The position numbers and the translations under genes were made by a program. DNA of 64,000 nt from Candidatus Roseilinea sp. GTDB lineage: Bacteria; Chloroflexota; Anaerolineae; J036; Brachytrichaceae. The first letter of the stretch is position 1. Each line of letters starts with the position of its first letter. This document shows, one piece after another, positions 1-9,140 of this stretch. The DNA is taken from NCBI GenBank assembly GCA_025055235.1, contig JANWYN010000120.1, positions 1-64,000 of the forward strand. Reading direction: 5' to 3'. Under the pieces are notes generated by a model that was given only the letters and a program-made list of their open reading frames with translations, was not told the DNA's origin and did not search any database.

Positions 1-1631
1 GCCTGATCATGGCCATCGTCACCGTGCCGGGCGACTTGGCCAACGGTCTGCTGGCCGGCGTCAGCCCGGTGCATGGCTTGTATTCGCTCATCGGCGGCAC
101 GGCCGTCGCTGCGTTGTTCACCGGGTCGGTCATCATGAACGTGGACTCGACCAGCGCCTCGGCGCTGGCCACAGCCGAAGTGGTGAAGGGCTTTTCAGCG
201 GATCGGCACTTCACCGTGCTCGTCACGCTGGGCTTGCTCGTCGGCGCGTTCCAACTGTTGTTCGGCCTGCTCAAGCTGGGCAGCCTGATCAACTTCATCT
301 CCAACGCTGTGATGACTGGCTTCCTCACCGGCATCGCGACGCTGACGATACTGGGCCAGGTCGGCGATCTGACCCGCTACGCCAGCGACGCGCCGAACAA
401 GGTGTTCAGGGCGATTGACACGCTGCTCCATCCCGGGCAGATTGACTTGCCGACGCTCGCCATCGGTCTGCTCACGATGCTGTTGGTCTTCGTCGTTGGA
501 CGTATGAAAGCGCTCGGGCGATTTTCGTATGCCGTCGCGCTGGCTGTCGCATCGTTGGTCGTGCCGTTGCTGGGGTTGCAATCGGTCACGCTCGTAGGCG
601 ACACGACCGAAATTCCGCGCCAGTTGTTCAACGTGCACCTGCCCGACTTGTCCTTGCTGCCAACCTTGTTCGGGCCTGCGCTGGCTATTGCCGTCATCAC
701 GCTCGTGCAAGCCGCCGGCGTCGGCCAGGCCATCCCCAACCCGGATGGCCGTTACCCCGACCCCAACCAGGACTTTCGCGGGCAGGGCATGGCCAACTTC
801 GCCAGCGGCGTACTGGGCGGCATCCCGGTCGGCGGGTCGCTTTCGGGCACGACGCTGATCAGGTCGTGCGGCGGCGCCGGGCGCTGGTCGAACATCTTTA
901 CCGCGCTGTTCGGCGCGCTGGCGGTGCTGTTGCTGGCCAGCGTGCTCGAGCGACTGCCGTTGCCCGCGCTCGCCGGGCTGCTGGTCATGGTCGGCATCGA
1001 GATGTTCAACCCGCGCCGGATTGCGACCACGCTGCGCACCAGCGGTGTATCGGCCTTCGTCATGCTGTTGACCTTCGTCGCCACGCTGTTCCTGCCCATT
1101 CAGTCCGCTGTTGCGATCGGGGTCGTACTGCACTTCTTTGTGCACATCTACCAATCCGCCAAACGCGTTCGCATCGAGCAATATGTGCTCAATCCTGACG
1201 GCAGCATAGACGAAATCGAAGCGCCACCCTTGCGCTTGGCCTCGAACGATGTCACTCTTCTGCACCCAGTAGGCAGCCTGTTCTTCGCCGGCGCGGCTGA
1301 GTTTGAATCGAAGCTGCCCGAGATCGGGCAAGCCGAGCGACCGGTGGTCATCATCGAGCTGCGCGACCGAGATGAACTGGGCAGCACCTTCATCCGCGTG
1401 CTGGAACGCTATGCGCACGCGCTGCAGCGCAATGGCGGCGCGCTGATGTTGTCGGGCGTGAACGATCGTGTGCTCGAACAACTGCGCGACACGGACTTGC
1501 TGCAGATCATCGGCAGCGATCACGTCTTCATGCAGCGTGCGCGCGTCGGCGGCGCGCTGCTAGAAGCCAATGCCAAAGCGCGCGCGTGGCTGTCGCACGC
1601 ACAATCACCTTCGAGGGAGAAGCCGTCATGA
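1..1631 (+). CDS. SulP-family anion transporter, 5' truncated by window edge
   Basis: SulP/SLC26-type inner-membrane transporter for sulfate, bicarbonate or another anion. The frame is already open at base 3, and the first Met (base 9) lies inside the conserved first membrane region (PGDLANGLLAGVSPVHGLYS), so the real start is upstream of the window. Hydrophobic helices continue to about residue 390 of the visible part. They are followed by a cytoplasmic STAS domain (about 410-520) beginning near LLHPVGSLFFAGAAEFES. The stop codon overlaps the next start as ATGA, indicating translational coupling to the channel-like gene. The substrate cannot be told from sequence alone. Confidence 0.9.
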   Translation, partial: LIMAIVTVPGDLANGLLAGVSPVHGLYSLIGGTAVAALFTGSVIMNVDSTSASALATAEVVKGFSADRHFTVLVTLGLLVGAFQLLFGLLKLGSLINFISNAVMTGFLTGIATLTILGQVGDLTRYASDAPNKVFRAIDTLLHPGQIDLPTLAIGLLTMLLVFVVGRMKALGRFSYAVALAVASLVVPLLGLQSVTLVGDTTEIPRQLFNVHLPDLSLLPTLFGPALAIAVITLVQAAGVGQAIPNPDGRYPDPNQDFRGQGMANFASGVLGGIPVGGSLSGTTLIRSCGGAGRWSNIFTALFGALAVLLLASVLERLPLPALAGLLVMVGIEMFNPRRIATTLRTSGVSAFVMLLTFVATLFLPIQSAVAIGVVLHFFVHIYQSAKRVRIEQYVLNPDGSIDEIEAPPLRLASNDVTLLHPVGSLFFAGAAEFESKLPEIGQAERPVVIIELRDRDELGSTFIRVLERYAHALQRNGGALMLSGVNDRVLEQLRDTDLLQIIGSDHVFMQRARVGGALLEANAKARAWLSHAQSPSREKPS

Positions 1632-2440
1632 TTCCGGGGATTGAAGGCGCGCGGCGGACGCCGGCCAATGCTGCATATGATCTGTTCATCACCGCCGCCT
1701 CTATGCTGGCGATTGCCAACGTCGCCCTGATCGCGTTGGTGCGCAGCGAAGTCGTGGACAGCGTCATCTTCATCATCGAGTTGTTCTTGAGCGCGGTGTT
1801 CTTCCTTGACTTTTTGCGCCGGCTGCGCAGCGCCGTGTCTGCCGCCGATTACTTTCTGCGGGGGTTCGGCTGGGCGGATCTGTTGAGCAGCGTGCCCTTC
1901 CCGCTGTTCAATCTGTTCCGCCTATTCTTCCTCGCTCGGGCAGTGCGCGTCTTGCGAGCGTATGGCCTGCAGCGGCTGCAGGCCGATTCCATGAAGTATC
2001 GCGCCACCAGCACGCTGCTGATCGTCTTCGTGGCCATCCTGCTGCTGATGGAATTTGGCGGCATGGCCATCGTCATCGCCGAGCGCGACGCGCCCAACGC
2101 CAATATCAAGACCGGCGCCGACGCGATCTGGTGGATCATGGTGACGATCGCGACCGTGGGCTATGGCGACCGCTATCCGGTCACGCTGGCCGGCCGACTG
2201 ATCGGTATGGCCGTGATGATCGCAGGGGTGGGCGTGTTTGGTGCGTTTTCGGGCTTTCTGGCCAACTTCTTTCTGTCGCCGCGTCTGCCCGCCAACATCA
2301 TCGGCGACGCGACTCCGAACGACAGCGAGCGCCTCCAGACGTTAGCTGAGGTTCAACGCCTGCTTGAGGAGCATGAAAAGTCCCTGGCGACGTTGAAGGC
2401 AAAGTTGGCCGACCTCCGCGATCTCGAGCGCGATGGATGA
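1628..2440 (+). CDS. Voltage-gated-type K+ channel (ion transport family)
   Basis: Predicted 270-residue membrane protein with about five or six hydrophobic segments, an Arg-rich region resembling a voltage sensor (about residues 60-110, RAVRVLRAYGLQRLQ) and a pore loop with the K+ selectivity filter TVGYGD (about residues 176-181). A pore-lining helix follows, then a short cytoplasmic tail rich in charged heptads (about 235-270) that could oligomerise. Start ATG 1628 was chosen because it overlaps the upstream SulP stop and has GGGAGA about 7 bases before it. The gene sits between two SulP genes with overlaps on both sides. Potassium selectivity is inferred from the filter. Confidence 0.88.
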   Translation: MIPGIEGARRTPANAAYDLFITAASMLAIANVALIALVRSEVVDSVIFIIELFLSAVFFLDFLRRLRSAVSAADYFLRGFGWADLLSSVPFPLFNLFRLFFLARAVRVLRAYGLQRLQADSMKYRATSTLLIVFVAILLLMEFGGMAIVIAERDAPNANIKTGADAIWWIMVTIATVGYGDRYPVTLAGRLIGMAVMIAGVGVFGAFSGFLANFFLSPRLPANIIGDATPNDSERLQTLAEVQRLLEEHEKSLATLKAKLADLRDLERDG

Positions 2441-4286
2441 CCATTGCCGGAACGAATCGCTCGTGCCAATGAAACACTCTATGCCTGAGCCATCACCAAC
2501 TGCGGTGCGGAGCTTGTCCCAGCGCATCACAAAGTATGTGCCGGTGCTCGATTGGGCGCGCCGCTATCAGCGCGCGTGGCTGGCCAACGACCTGATCGCC
2601 GGAGCCACCACCTGGGGCGTGATGACGCCGTCGGCCATGGCCTATGCCCAACTGGCCGGCCTGCCGGCGCAACACGGCTTGTATGCCGCGATGATGGCGC
2701 TGATCGCTTATGCGATCTTCGGCACATCGCGCCACGTCAAGGTCACTGCCAGCTCGACCGTGGCGGTGATGTCGGCCAGCGTGCTGGCGTCGTTCGCCAT
2801 CGCCGACCCTGGCAAGTATCTGCTCCTGTCGTCGGCGTTGGCGCTGGCCGTCGGCATCGGGCTGGTGGCCGCGGGCGCGATCAAGCTGGGCTTCATCGCC
2901 GACTTCCTGTCCAAGCCGATCATCGCTGGCTTCATCTTCGGCGTCGCGATCACCATCATCATCGGCCAATTGCCGAAGGTGTTCGGCCTGCCCGGCGGCA
3001 GCGGCACGATCTTCGAGCAGATCGTCCAATTCATCACCCGGCTGCCACAGACTAACCTATACGCGCTCGGCATCAGCATCGGCGCCATCGTCGTGATGAC
3101 GTTGATGCGCCAGCGCCTCCCGCGCATCCCGGCCGGGCTGGTGGTCTTGGTGCTCTCCATCGCCGTCGTGTCGCTGTTCAACCTCGACCAGCGGGGCGTG
3201 AGCATCGTCGGCAACGTGCCGCAGGGACTGCCGGAGTTCAGGTTGCCCCTGGTGTCACTTGGCGAGTTGGCGGGGATCGTCGCCAGCGCAGCGGGCATCA
3301 TCTTCCTGGCAGCGGGCGAATCACTGGGCACGGCGCGCGCCTACGCCACACAGCACCGCGAGTCGCTAGATGCCGATCAGGAGTTGATCGCGCTCGGCGC
3401 GTCGAACATCGCCAGCGGCCTGGCGCAGGGGTTCGCGGTGGACGTCAGCCTGTCCACCACAGCTACTTCGGAGAACGCCGGTGCGCGCACGCAGATGTCG
3501 GGAGTGGTGACGGCCGGGCTGGTGGCCATCACGCTGTTGTTCCTCTCGCCGCTGTTCGCCAACCTGCCGAACGCCGTGCTGGGCGCGCTGGTCATCCTGT
3601 CGGTGGTGGGCCTGCTCGACGTGCCACGCCTGATGGCCATCTACCGTGCCCGTCGCGCCGACTTCCTGTTGGCCATCGCCGCGCTAGCCGGCGTGCTGCT
3701 GTCAGACGTGTTGACCGGCTTGGTGATCGCCGTGCTGCTGGCGCTGGTGCAGGTGTTGTATCGCGCCAGCCGGCCGTATCTGGCACAGTTGGGCGAAATC
3801 CCCGGCTCGCCCGGCGCCTATGGCGATATCGCCCGCGCGCCGGACAACCAACAAGTGCCCGGCCTGTTGATCGTGCGGCTGGATGCGCCGCTGTATTACT
3901 TCAACGCTAACCAGGCGACCCGGCAGATTCGCGATTTGGTAGCCAGCAGTAAGGACTCCGTGCGGGCGGTGCTGCTCGACTTGGGCGCGACGGCCGACCT
4001 GGACATCACCAGCGCCGATGCGTTGCAGGATCTGATGCGCGACATGCGCGAAGAGAACATCCGGGTGATGTTCGTGCACCTGCGCGGCGGCGTGCGCGAG
4101 CGGCTGGCGCGCATGGGCAAGCTGGCAGACTTCGGCGCGGCCAACGTGTATCCCAGCATTGACGCAGCGGTGCGCGACTTCAAAGGCGCGTGGATCACGC
4201 CGGACGAGGCGCCCGTGACGGTGGCAGAAGCGACGGCGGATGGCGAGCCGGAATCGCCAGTCAACGCTAAGCTAGGCGCTCAGTGA
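2433..4286 (+). CDS. SulP-family anion transporter with STAS domain
   Basis: Full-length 617-residue SulP transporter. The N-terminal membrane domain starts near residue 30 (DLIAGATTWGVMTPSAMAYAQL, split around the conserved Ala/Leu-rich segment) and runs to about 440; a C-terminal STAS domain spans about 465-590 (GLLIVRLDAPLYYFNANQAT). The start at 2433 overlaps the channel-gene stop (ATGGATGA). ATG 2469 is an alternative that would remove 12 residues before the conserved region. It is closer to classical SulP sequences than the first copy, so the two are probably not a recent duplication. It is likely cotranscribed with the two genes before it. The substrate is unknown. Confidence 0.92.
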   Translation: MDDHCRNESLVPMKHSMPEPSPTAVRSLSQRITKYVPVLDWARRYQRAWLANDLIAGATTWGVMTPSAMAYAQLAGLPAQHGLYAAMMALIAYAIFGTSRHVKVTASSTVAVMSASVLASFAIADPGKYLLLSSALALAVGIGLVAAGAIKLGFIADFLSKPIIAGFIFGVAITIIIGQLPKVFGLPGGSGTIFEQIVQFITRLPQTNLYALGISIGAIVVMTLMRQRLPRIPAGLVVLVLSIAVVSLFNLDQRGVSIVGNVPQGLPEFRLPLVSLGELAGIVASAAGIIFLAAGESLGTARAYATQHRESLDADQELIALGASNIASGLAQGFAVDVSLSTTATSENAGARTQMSGVVTAGLVAITLLFLSPLFANLPNAVLGALVILSVVGLLDVPRLMAIYRARRADFLLAIAALAGVLLSDVLTGLVIAVLLALVQVLYRASRPYLAQLGEIPGSPGAYGDIARAPDNQQVPGLLIVRLDAPLYYFNANQATRQIRDLVASSKDSVRAVLLDLGATADLDITSADALQDLMRDMREENIRVMFVHLRGGVRERLARMGKLADFGAANVYPSIDAAVRDFKGAWITPDEAPVTVAEATADGEPESPVNAKLGAQ

Positions 4287-4560
4287 GCGAGACCACGGGC
4301 AGCGCTCCCACTGCCAGCGCTGCGCCGCCGCTACGTCCTTCAGGTAGAGGGTCTTAGTCGCCTGCGCCAGGTGCTGGGTGGCGTGATACCTGTCCGCAAT
4401 CTCAACCGCGTCGGGGAAGTAGCCGGCCACCCGATTCCAGATCCACTCCGCCCCATCCGTGATGACCGACAGCTCGGCGGCCTGGGGCATCTGCCATGTC
4501 GGCGAGCGGTTCGACCGCTAACGCCCACAAGGCCGGGGCGAACTCTCGAGCCCAGCCTGC
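4272..4560 (-). pseudogene. Decayed ISKra4-like transposase fragment
   Basis: The minus strand encodes a piece resembling ISKra4-type DDE transposases: ELSVITDGAEWIWNRVAGYF and then DAVEIADRYHATQHLAQATK (4272-4490). Upstream sequence of the same protein (REFAPALWALAVEP) continues in another frame around 4500-4560, with an in-frame TAG, so at least one frameshift and one stop separate the parts. No inverted ends were recognised. The 3' end runs into the tail of the SulP gene on the other strand, and the 5' end abuts a heptamer array. Inactive remnant. Confidence 0.65.
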
Positions 4561-4561
4561 T

Positions 4562-4633
4562 ATCGTCCTGCGTGTTGCGTCCTGCGTCTTGCGTCCCACG
4601 TCTTACGCTTCACGTTTTGCACTTCACGAGTTC
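4562..4633. repeat. Heptamer array (TGCGTCT-type units)
   Basis: About ten degenerate 7-bp units (TGCGTGT, TGCGTCC, TGCGTCT, TGCGTCC, CACGTCT, TACGCTT, CACGTTT and so on). The rest of the 4287-4780 gap holds only the transposase remnant and an AT-rich stretch (about 4680-4740) that is likely the promoter region of the IclR gene. Confidence 0.85.
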
Positions 4634-4780
4634 CGTCTCGGTTCAGGCAAACGATGAGGCGGGGCAGCGAGTGGCCGAGTTGCAAAATACGCGATTGGAT
4701 TTACCATACTGGAAATATAGTTTAGTTATCTGAACGCACAAGTCAGCCAAGTTACACGCGAGATCAATCGGAGAGCAAAG

Positions 4781-5623
4781 ATGGGCCAAACGCAAACTCT
4801 GGCACGAGAGATGGCCGAGGAGGATGATCGGCCGACCGGTATTCTGCTATCCCTCCGGCGCGGCTTGCGCGTGCTCGAAGCGATTGCTACAAGCAACGGC
4901 GCAGCGACGGCGAAATGGCTGAGCCAGGAGACCGGCATCAAGATCGGCACGTGCTACCACATCCTGCGCACGCTGGAAGACGAAGGATATGTGGTGCGGC
5001 TACCGGGTAGCCGGTTCGGGCTGGGGAGCCGCGTTGCGTTTCTACACGACAACTTTCGCGCCCATCTGGCGCCGCCGCAAGAGCTGCTGGACATTCTCTC
5101 GCAGTTGCACGCCGAGGTGGGCGAGACGACGTACATCTCCGGCTGGTATGGCGACAACATCGTGCTGCAGCGCTATCTGGAGGGCGTGAACGCGGTGCAC
5201 GTGCGCTCGCTGGAGATTGGCTACGCCGGCTTCGCTCACGCGCGTGCGTCGGGCAAGGCGATCCTGGCCTTTTTGCCGGAGGGGCGCGTGCGCGCCTACC
5301 TGGCCACGCATCCGCTCACCCGCCGCACGGCCAACACCATCACCGACGCCGACCAGTTCATCGAACACCTCAGACACACCGCGAATCAAGGCTACGCCGT
5401 GGACCGCGAAGAATTCGCCGACGGCGTATGCTGCGTTTCAGCCGCCATCTTCGACCGCAGCGGGTTTCCGGTCGGCGCCTACACCATCTCGCTCCCGGCC
5501 AACCGCTTCGAGGAGAAGGTGGAGGCACTGGCCGGCGCGACGAAGCGAGCGGCGATCCAGGCGTCCGTGGCGCTGGGGTTCTTGGGCACATACCCGCCTC
5601 AGTCGCCGCTGCTGAAGCGCTGA
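4781..5623 (+). CDS. IclR-family transcriptional regulator
   Basis: Predicted 280-residue DNA-binding regulator. A winged helix-turn-helix spans about residues 22-85 (GLRVLEAIATSNGAATAKWLS ... YHILRTLEDEGYVVRL), and the C-terminal IclR effector domain spans about 95-270 (TYISGWYGDNIVLQRYLEG; HARASGKAILAFLPE). ATG 4781 is preceded by GGAGAG at about 4770. It lies just upstream of a sugar ABC importer and an enolase-superfamily dehydratase, so it most likely controls that cluster in response to a sugar acid or its breakdown product. An operator could lie in the AT-rich segment upstream, but I cannot define one. Confidence 0.93.
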   Translation: MGQTQTLAREMAEEDDRPTGILLSLRRGLRVLEAIATSNGAATAKWLSQETGIKIGTCYHILRTLEDEGYVVRLPGSRFGLGSRVAFLHDNFRAHLAPPQELLDILSQLHAEVGETTYISGWYGDNIVLQRYLEGVNAVHVRSLEIGYAGFAHARASGKAILAFLPEGRVRAYLATHPLTRRTANTITDADQFIEHLRHTANQGYAVDREEFADGVCCVSAAIFDRSGFPVGAYTISLPANRFEEKVEALAGATKRAAIQASVALGFLGTYPPQSPLLKR

Positions 5624-5644
5624 GACTGAACCAGTCCACATTCG

Positions 5645-5656
5645 AAGGAGGTGATC
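5645..5656 (+). promoter_or_regulatory. SD-like leader element AAGGAGGTGATC
   Basis: The 12-base element AAGGAGGTGATC, complementary to the 16S rRNA 3' end, lies 90 bases before the real start of the solute-binding gene, which has its own SD (GGAGG, about 5736-5740). Closely similar elements occur at the same relative place before the two other binding-protein genes (21359, 36899). Confidence 0.5.
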
Positions 5657-5745
5657 CACGCGAACGAATGCCCGACACGTCCGATTCCCTGACGCTTTCT
5701 CAGATTCGCTGCTCTCTTCATTCGAATCCATTTCGGAGGTTTACC

Positions 5746-7137
5746 ATGTTCCGTGAACGCACTCATGCTTCGAGCAAATGCGCTGTGGCCGTCGTGGCCG
5801 CATCCACAGTCATCATTGCGGCCTGCGCTGCCCCTGCTACCACGCGCGTCATCGAGGTGACCAAAGAAGTCGTCGTAACCGCAGCGCCCGGCGCCGGCGC
5901 GATAGATCCCAACGCCAAGTTTCAGCTCACCTATCTGAACATCTGCTTCCCGTCGTCCATGGCCGTGACCGACCTGATGCTCGCGGCTTTCGGCGCCAAA
6001 TACCCGAACGTAGACGTCAAAGTGGACTGCGCGCAGGGCGACTACGCTGAAGGTGTCTTCGCGCAGGCTGCTGCAGGCAACCTGCCCGATGTGATCTTTT
6101 CGGCAGACCTGTTCACCGTGCCGTTCGTGAACGCCGGCGTGCTGCTCGACCTGGAGCAATTCGACAAGGCCGACGACTCGTTCAGCTTCGACGACATCTA
6201 CCCGAACATCCTCGCGCTTGGCCAAGTGCCCGGCAAGCCCGGCACATACATGATCCCGGCGTCATGGGACAGCGTGCAGATGTACTACAACAAGGACCTG
6301 TTCGAGAAGTCGGGTGCGCCCGTGCCAACCGACGAGTGGACCTGGGACGACCTGATCGCGGCCTGCAAGATCGTGCAGGAGAAGAACCCCGGCGTGTACT
6401 GCGTCGCCAACGGCGGCACCGAGGGCTGGGATTGGTGGGCCTACTTCATCCCCTGGATCGTTGGCCACGGCGGTTATCCGGTGAGCGAGGACTTCAAGAC
6501 CTCGACGTTCAGCTCGCCCGAGTCGCTCGCCGGCATCCAAGCCTACGTGGACTTGTGGACCAAGCACAAGGTGACCATCCCCATCGGCGAGCAATTGCCG
6601 AGCGGGCGCGATGGCTGCTTCATCGCCGGCAAGTGCGCCACCTACTTCATGATCCCCGGCTTGATGAAGACCTTCCGCGAGAAGATCACCGACTTCACCT
6701 GGGATGTAGTGCAGATGCCTGCGTTGCCCAAGAAGCGCGTTACCGGCATGGGCACGTATGGCTACGGCATCAGCAAGGACAGCAAGAACCCGCAGGCAGC
6801 CTGGGAGCTGATCAAGTTCCTGGCTTCACCGACCGGCCAGCGCCTGAGCCTAACGAACTACATCGGCGTGCCGTTCCTCAAGTCCATGGCGAACGACCCG
6901 GTGTATGAGCGCCTGCAACCGCCGCCGCAGAACATCCAGGCCTTCCTCAAGGGTGGTGAAATCGGCATCTTCCCGCCCAACGGCTACCCGCCCAAGTGTG
7001 GCAGCCTATACGCCGGCTTGATCAACCAGACCATCCGGACGGCGCTCGAAGAGTCTATCCGCGGCGTCAAGACGGTCGAACAAGCCTTCAAAGATGCCGA
7101 CGCGGAAATCCAGTCCTGCCTAGATACGGCGCAGTAG
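5746..7137 (+). CDS. Sugar ABC transporter substrate-binding lipoprotein (family 1)
   Basis: Predicted 463-residue extracellular sugar-binding protein anchored as a lipoprotein. The signal peptide ends in the lipobox IIAAC (Cys about 28), followed by the linker TRVIEVTKEVVVTAAP, then a MalE/UgpB-like two-lobe domain. ATG 5746 was chosen because of GGAGG six bases upstream and because it gives a proper signal peptide; the open frame extends back to 5428, and ATG 5668 would hide the signal. It is first in an operon with two permeases, downstream of an IclR gene. There is no ATPase gene nearby, so a shared MsmX/MalK-type ATPase elsewhere is assumed. The sugar is unknown. Confidence 0.92.
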   Translation: MFRERTHASSKCAVAVVAASTVIIAACAAPATTRVIEVTKEVVVTAAPGAGAIDPNAKFQLTYLNICFPSSMAVTDLMLAAFGAKYPNVDVKVDCAQGDYAEGVFAQAAAGNLPDVIFSADLFTVPFVNAGVLLDLEQFDKADDSFSFDDIYPNILALGQVPGKPGTYMIPASWDSVQMYYNKDLFEKSGAPVPTDEWTWDDLIAACKIVQEKNPGVYCVANGGTEGWDWWAYFIPWIVGHGGYPVSEDFKTSTFSSPESLAGIQAYVDLWTKHKVTIPIGEQLPSGRDGCFIAGKCATYFMIPGLMKTFREKITDFTWDVVQMPALPKKRVTGMGTYGYGISKDSKNPQAAWELIKFLASPTGQRLSLTNYIGVPFLKSMANDPVYERLQPPPQNIQAFLKGGEIGIFPPNGYPPKCGSLYAGLINQTIRTALEESIRGVKTVEQAFKDADAEIQSCLDTAQ

Positions 7138-7148
7138 CATTTGCTTTT

Positions 7149-7181
7149 AGCCCTCACAGGGTTGCGAACCCTGTGAGGGCT
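7149..7181 (+). terminator. Perfect 15-bp intercistronic hairpin after binding-protein gene
   Basis: AGCCCTCACAGGGTT (7149-7163) and its exact reverse complement (7167-7181) are separated by GCG. It lies 11 bases after the binding-protein stop and 15 bases before the permease start. No U-tract follows, so partial termination or 3'-end protection that keeps binding-protein mRNA in excess over permease mRNA is more likely than full termination. Confidence 0.8.
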
Positions 7182-7196
7182 TAATGCGAAGGAACC

Positions 7197-8129
7197 ATGG
7201 TCACACAACCGATGACGACGCGCCCACGCCAGATGCGCCACAGCAGGCTTTACTGGCACGAGACGATTCAGGGCTACGCATTCATCATGCCGGTCGTGCT
7301 CGGCCTGATCCTGTTCGTCTTCGGGCCGATGATTGCCTCGCTATACATCAGCTTTACCGAATACAGCATTCTGCAGGCGCCCGTCTGGGTCGGCTTGCGC
7401 AACTACGTGGACATGTTCACGCGCGCGCCGCTGCGGGTGATGCATTCGCTGTGGGTGACGGTCATCTACGCCGCATGCTCCGTGCCGCTCATCTTGGTGA
7501 CTGCGCTGGGCGCAGCCCTGCTGCTGAACCAAAAGCTGCGCGGCATGCGCTACTTCCGCACTGCTTTGTATATCCCCACCGTCGTGCCGCTCGTCGCCAC
7601 GGTGTTCGTCTGGGGCTGGTTGCTGAATCCGTCGCTCGGCCTGGTCAACGCCACGCTCAAGCTGCTCGGCTTACCGCCCGGCACATGGCTCTCCGAGCCG
7701 AACACGGCTCTGCCGACGTTGATCCTCCTAAGCGTCTGGGGGATCGGCGGATCTATGGTGGTCTTCCTGGCCGGCCTGCAGGGCATTCCCGAATCGCTCT
7801 ACGAAGCCGCCAAAATTGACGGCGCCAACGAGTGGCGCACCTTCTGGTACATCACCCTGCCCCAGCTTTCGCCAACGATTTTCTTCTTGCTCATCACCGG
7901 CATCATCTCGGCGTTCCAGTACTTCGCGCCGGCGTTCATCCTCACCCGGGGCGGCCCGTTGTTCGCAACGTATTTCTACAACCTAAATCTCTATGAGAAA
8001 GCGTTCCGCTGGCAGTTCATGGGCTTGGCCTCGGCTATGGCCTGGCTGCTGTTCATCATCATCATTGCGCTCACCTACATCTTGTTCCGGTCATCCGATG
8101 CCTGGGTGCACTATGAGGTGAAACGATGA
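7197..8129 (+). CDS. Sugar ABC transporter permease (MalF type)
   Basis: Predicted 310-residue inner-membrane permease with six hydrophobic segments. The EAA loop that docks on the ATPase reads EAAKIDGANEWRTFWYITLP (about residues 200-220). It is the first permease of the IclR-linked importer, and its stop overlaps the next start (ATGA). The upstream spacer carries a strong hairpin. ATG 7197 follows GAAGGAACC, a weak ribosome-binding site. Confidence 0.93.
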   Translation: MVTQPMTTRPRQMRHSRLYWHETIQGYAFIMPVVLGLILFVFGPMIASLYISFTEYSILQAPVWVGLRNYVDMFTRAPLRVMHSLWVTVIYAACSVPLILVTALGAALLLNQKLRGMRYFRTALYIPTVVPLVATVFVWGWLLNPSLGLVNATLKLLGLPPGTWLSEPNTALPTLILLSVWGIGGSMVVFLAGLQGIPESLYEAAKIDGANEWRTFWYITLPQLSPTIFFLLITGIISAFQYFAPAFILTRGGPLFATYFYNLNLYEKAFRWQFMGLASAMAWLLFIIIIALTYILFRSSDAWVHYEVKR

Positions 8130-9031
8130 CGGTGATGCACGAGCCGATGCATGCAATGGCGCGCTCCAGCGCTGCATCCTACGCGCGACGCCGCAGACTG
8201 TTTCGCGGCCTACGCGCCGTTTTCGTCTACGTCACGCTCACGTTGATGTCGTTCATATTTCTGCTGCCGCTGGCGTGGATGATGCTGACAGCGATCAAGA
8301 CGCCACAGGAAGCGATGCAATTCCCGCCGACCATCATCCCACAGACGCTGCGGCTGGACAACTTCATCAAGGCGTGGAACTACCCCGGCATGCAGTTCAC
8401 GCGCTGGACGCTCAACACGCTGTGGATTTCGCTCACCGTCGTCACCGGCGTCGTGCTCACATCGTCGCTGTGCGCATACGGCTTCGCGCGCATTCGCTTC
8501 CCCGGGCGAAGATTCTGGTTTGCGGCCACGCTAGCCTCGGTCATGCTGCCGCCGCAGGTCACGCTCATCCCCCTCTACATCCTCTTCTATCGCATCGGTT
8601 GGCTCAACACGTTCAACCCACTGATCATCCCGGCCTGGTTCGGCGGCGGCGCGCTCAACATCTTCCTGCTGCGCCAGTTCTTCATGGGCATCCCGGCCGA
8701 GCTGGAAGACGCTGCCTACATGGATGGCGCGAGCCGGTTGCAGATTTGGTATCGCATCTTCCTGCCGTTGTCCATGCCGGCGCTGCTCACCGTGGGCATC
8801 TTCACGTTCCAAGCGACCTGGAATGATTTCTACGCGCCACTGATCTACCTCACCGGCCGTGAAAACTACACACTCGCGCTGGGCATTAACTTGTTCAACA
8901 GCCAGTTCGGATCGGAAATTCAATACATGATGGCCATCGCCTTCCTGATGACGATTCCGATGATCATCGTGTTCTTCGTCGCCCAACGCTATTTCGTCCA
9001 GGGCATCACCCTCACCGGCATCAACCGCTAG
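8126..9031 (+). CDS. Sugar ABC transporter permease (MalG type)
   Basis: Predicted 301-residue partner permease. It has an N-terminal cytoplasmic Arg-rich segment, six membrane helices and the EAA loop (DAAYMDGASRLQIWYRIFLP, about residues 195-215). It ends with the typical AQRYFVQGITLTGINR tail of this family. It is translationally coupled to the preceding permease by a 4-base overlap. A 7-bp inverted repeat (GTGCGAG 9047-9053 / CTCGCAC 9065-9071) follows the stop and may be a weak terminator. Confidence 0.93.
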   Translation: MTVMHEPMHAMARSSAASYARRRRLFRGLRAVFVYVTLTLMSFIFLLPLAWMMLTAIKTPQEAMQFPPTIIPQTLRLDNFIKAWNYPGMQFTRWTLNTLWISLTVVTGVVLTSSLCAYGFARIRFPGRRFWFAATLASVMLPPQVTLIPLYILFYRIGWLNTFNPLIIPAWFGGGALNIFLLRQFFMGIPAELEDAAYMDGASRLQIWYRIFLPLSMPALLTVGIFTFQATWNDFYAPLIYLTGRENYTLALGINLFNSQFGSEIQYMMAIAFLMTIPMIIVFFVAQRYFVQGITLTGINR

Positions 9032-9140
9032 ATTCGCCTATCGTCGGTGCGAGCCATCCCCCTACTCGCACTTGCAGGGGCGCGCTCGAGATGATCGGGC
9101 GCGCTCCTGCGCCTTTCTGGGTTTGGCACAAAATAGCCCC

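Noticed and set aside
5668-5745. Upstream ATG 5668 as start of the binding protein because AAGGAGGTGATC precedes it
   Set aside because: Spacing from that SD-like element is about 15 bases, and the longer product would bury the lipoprotein signal that begins at 5746.
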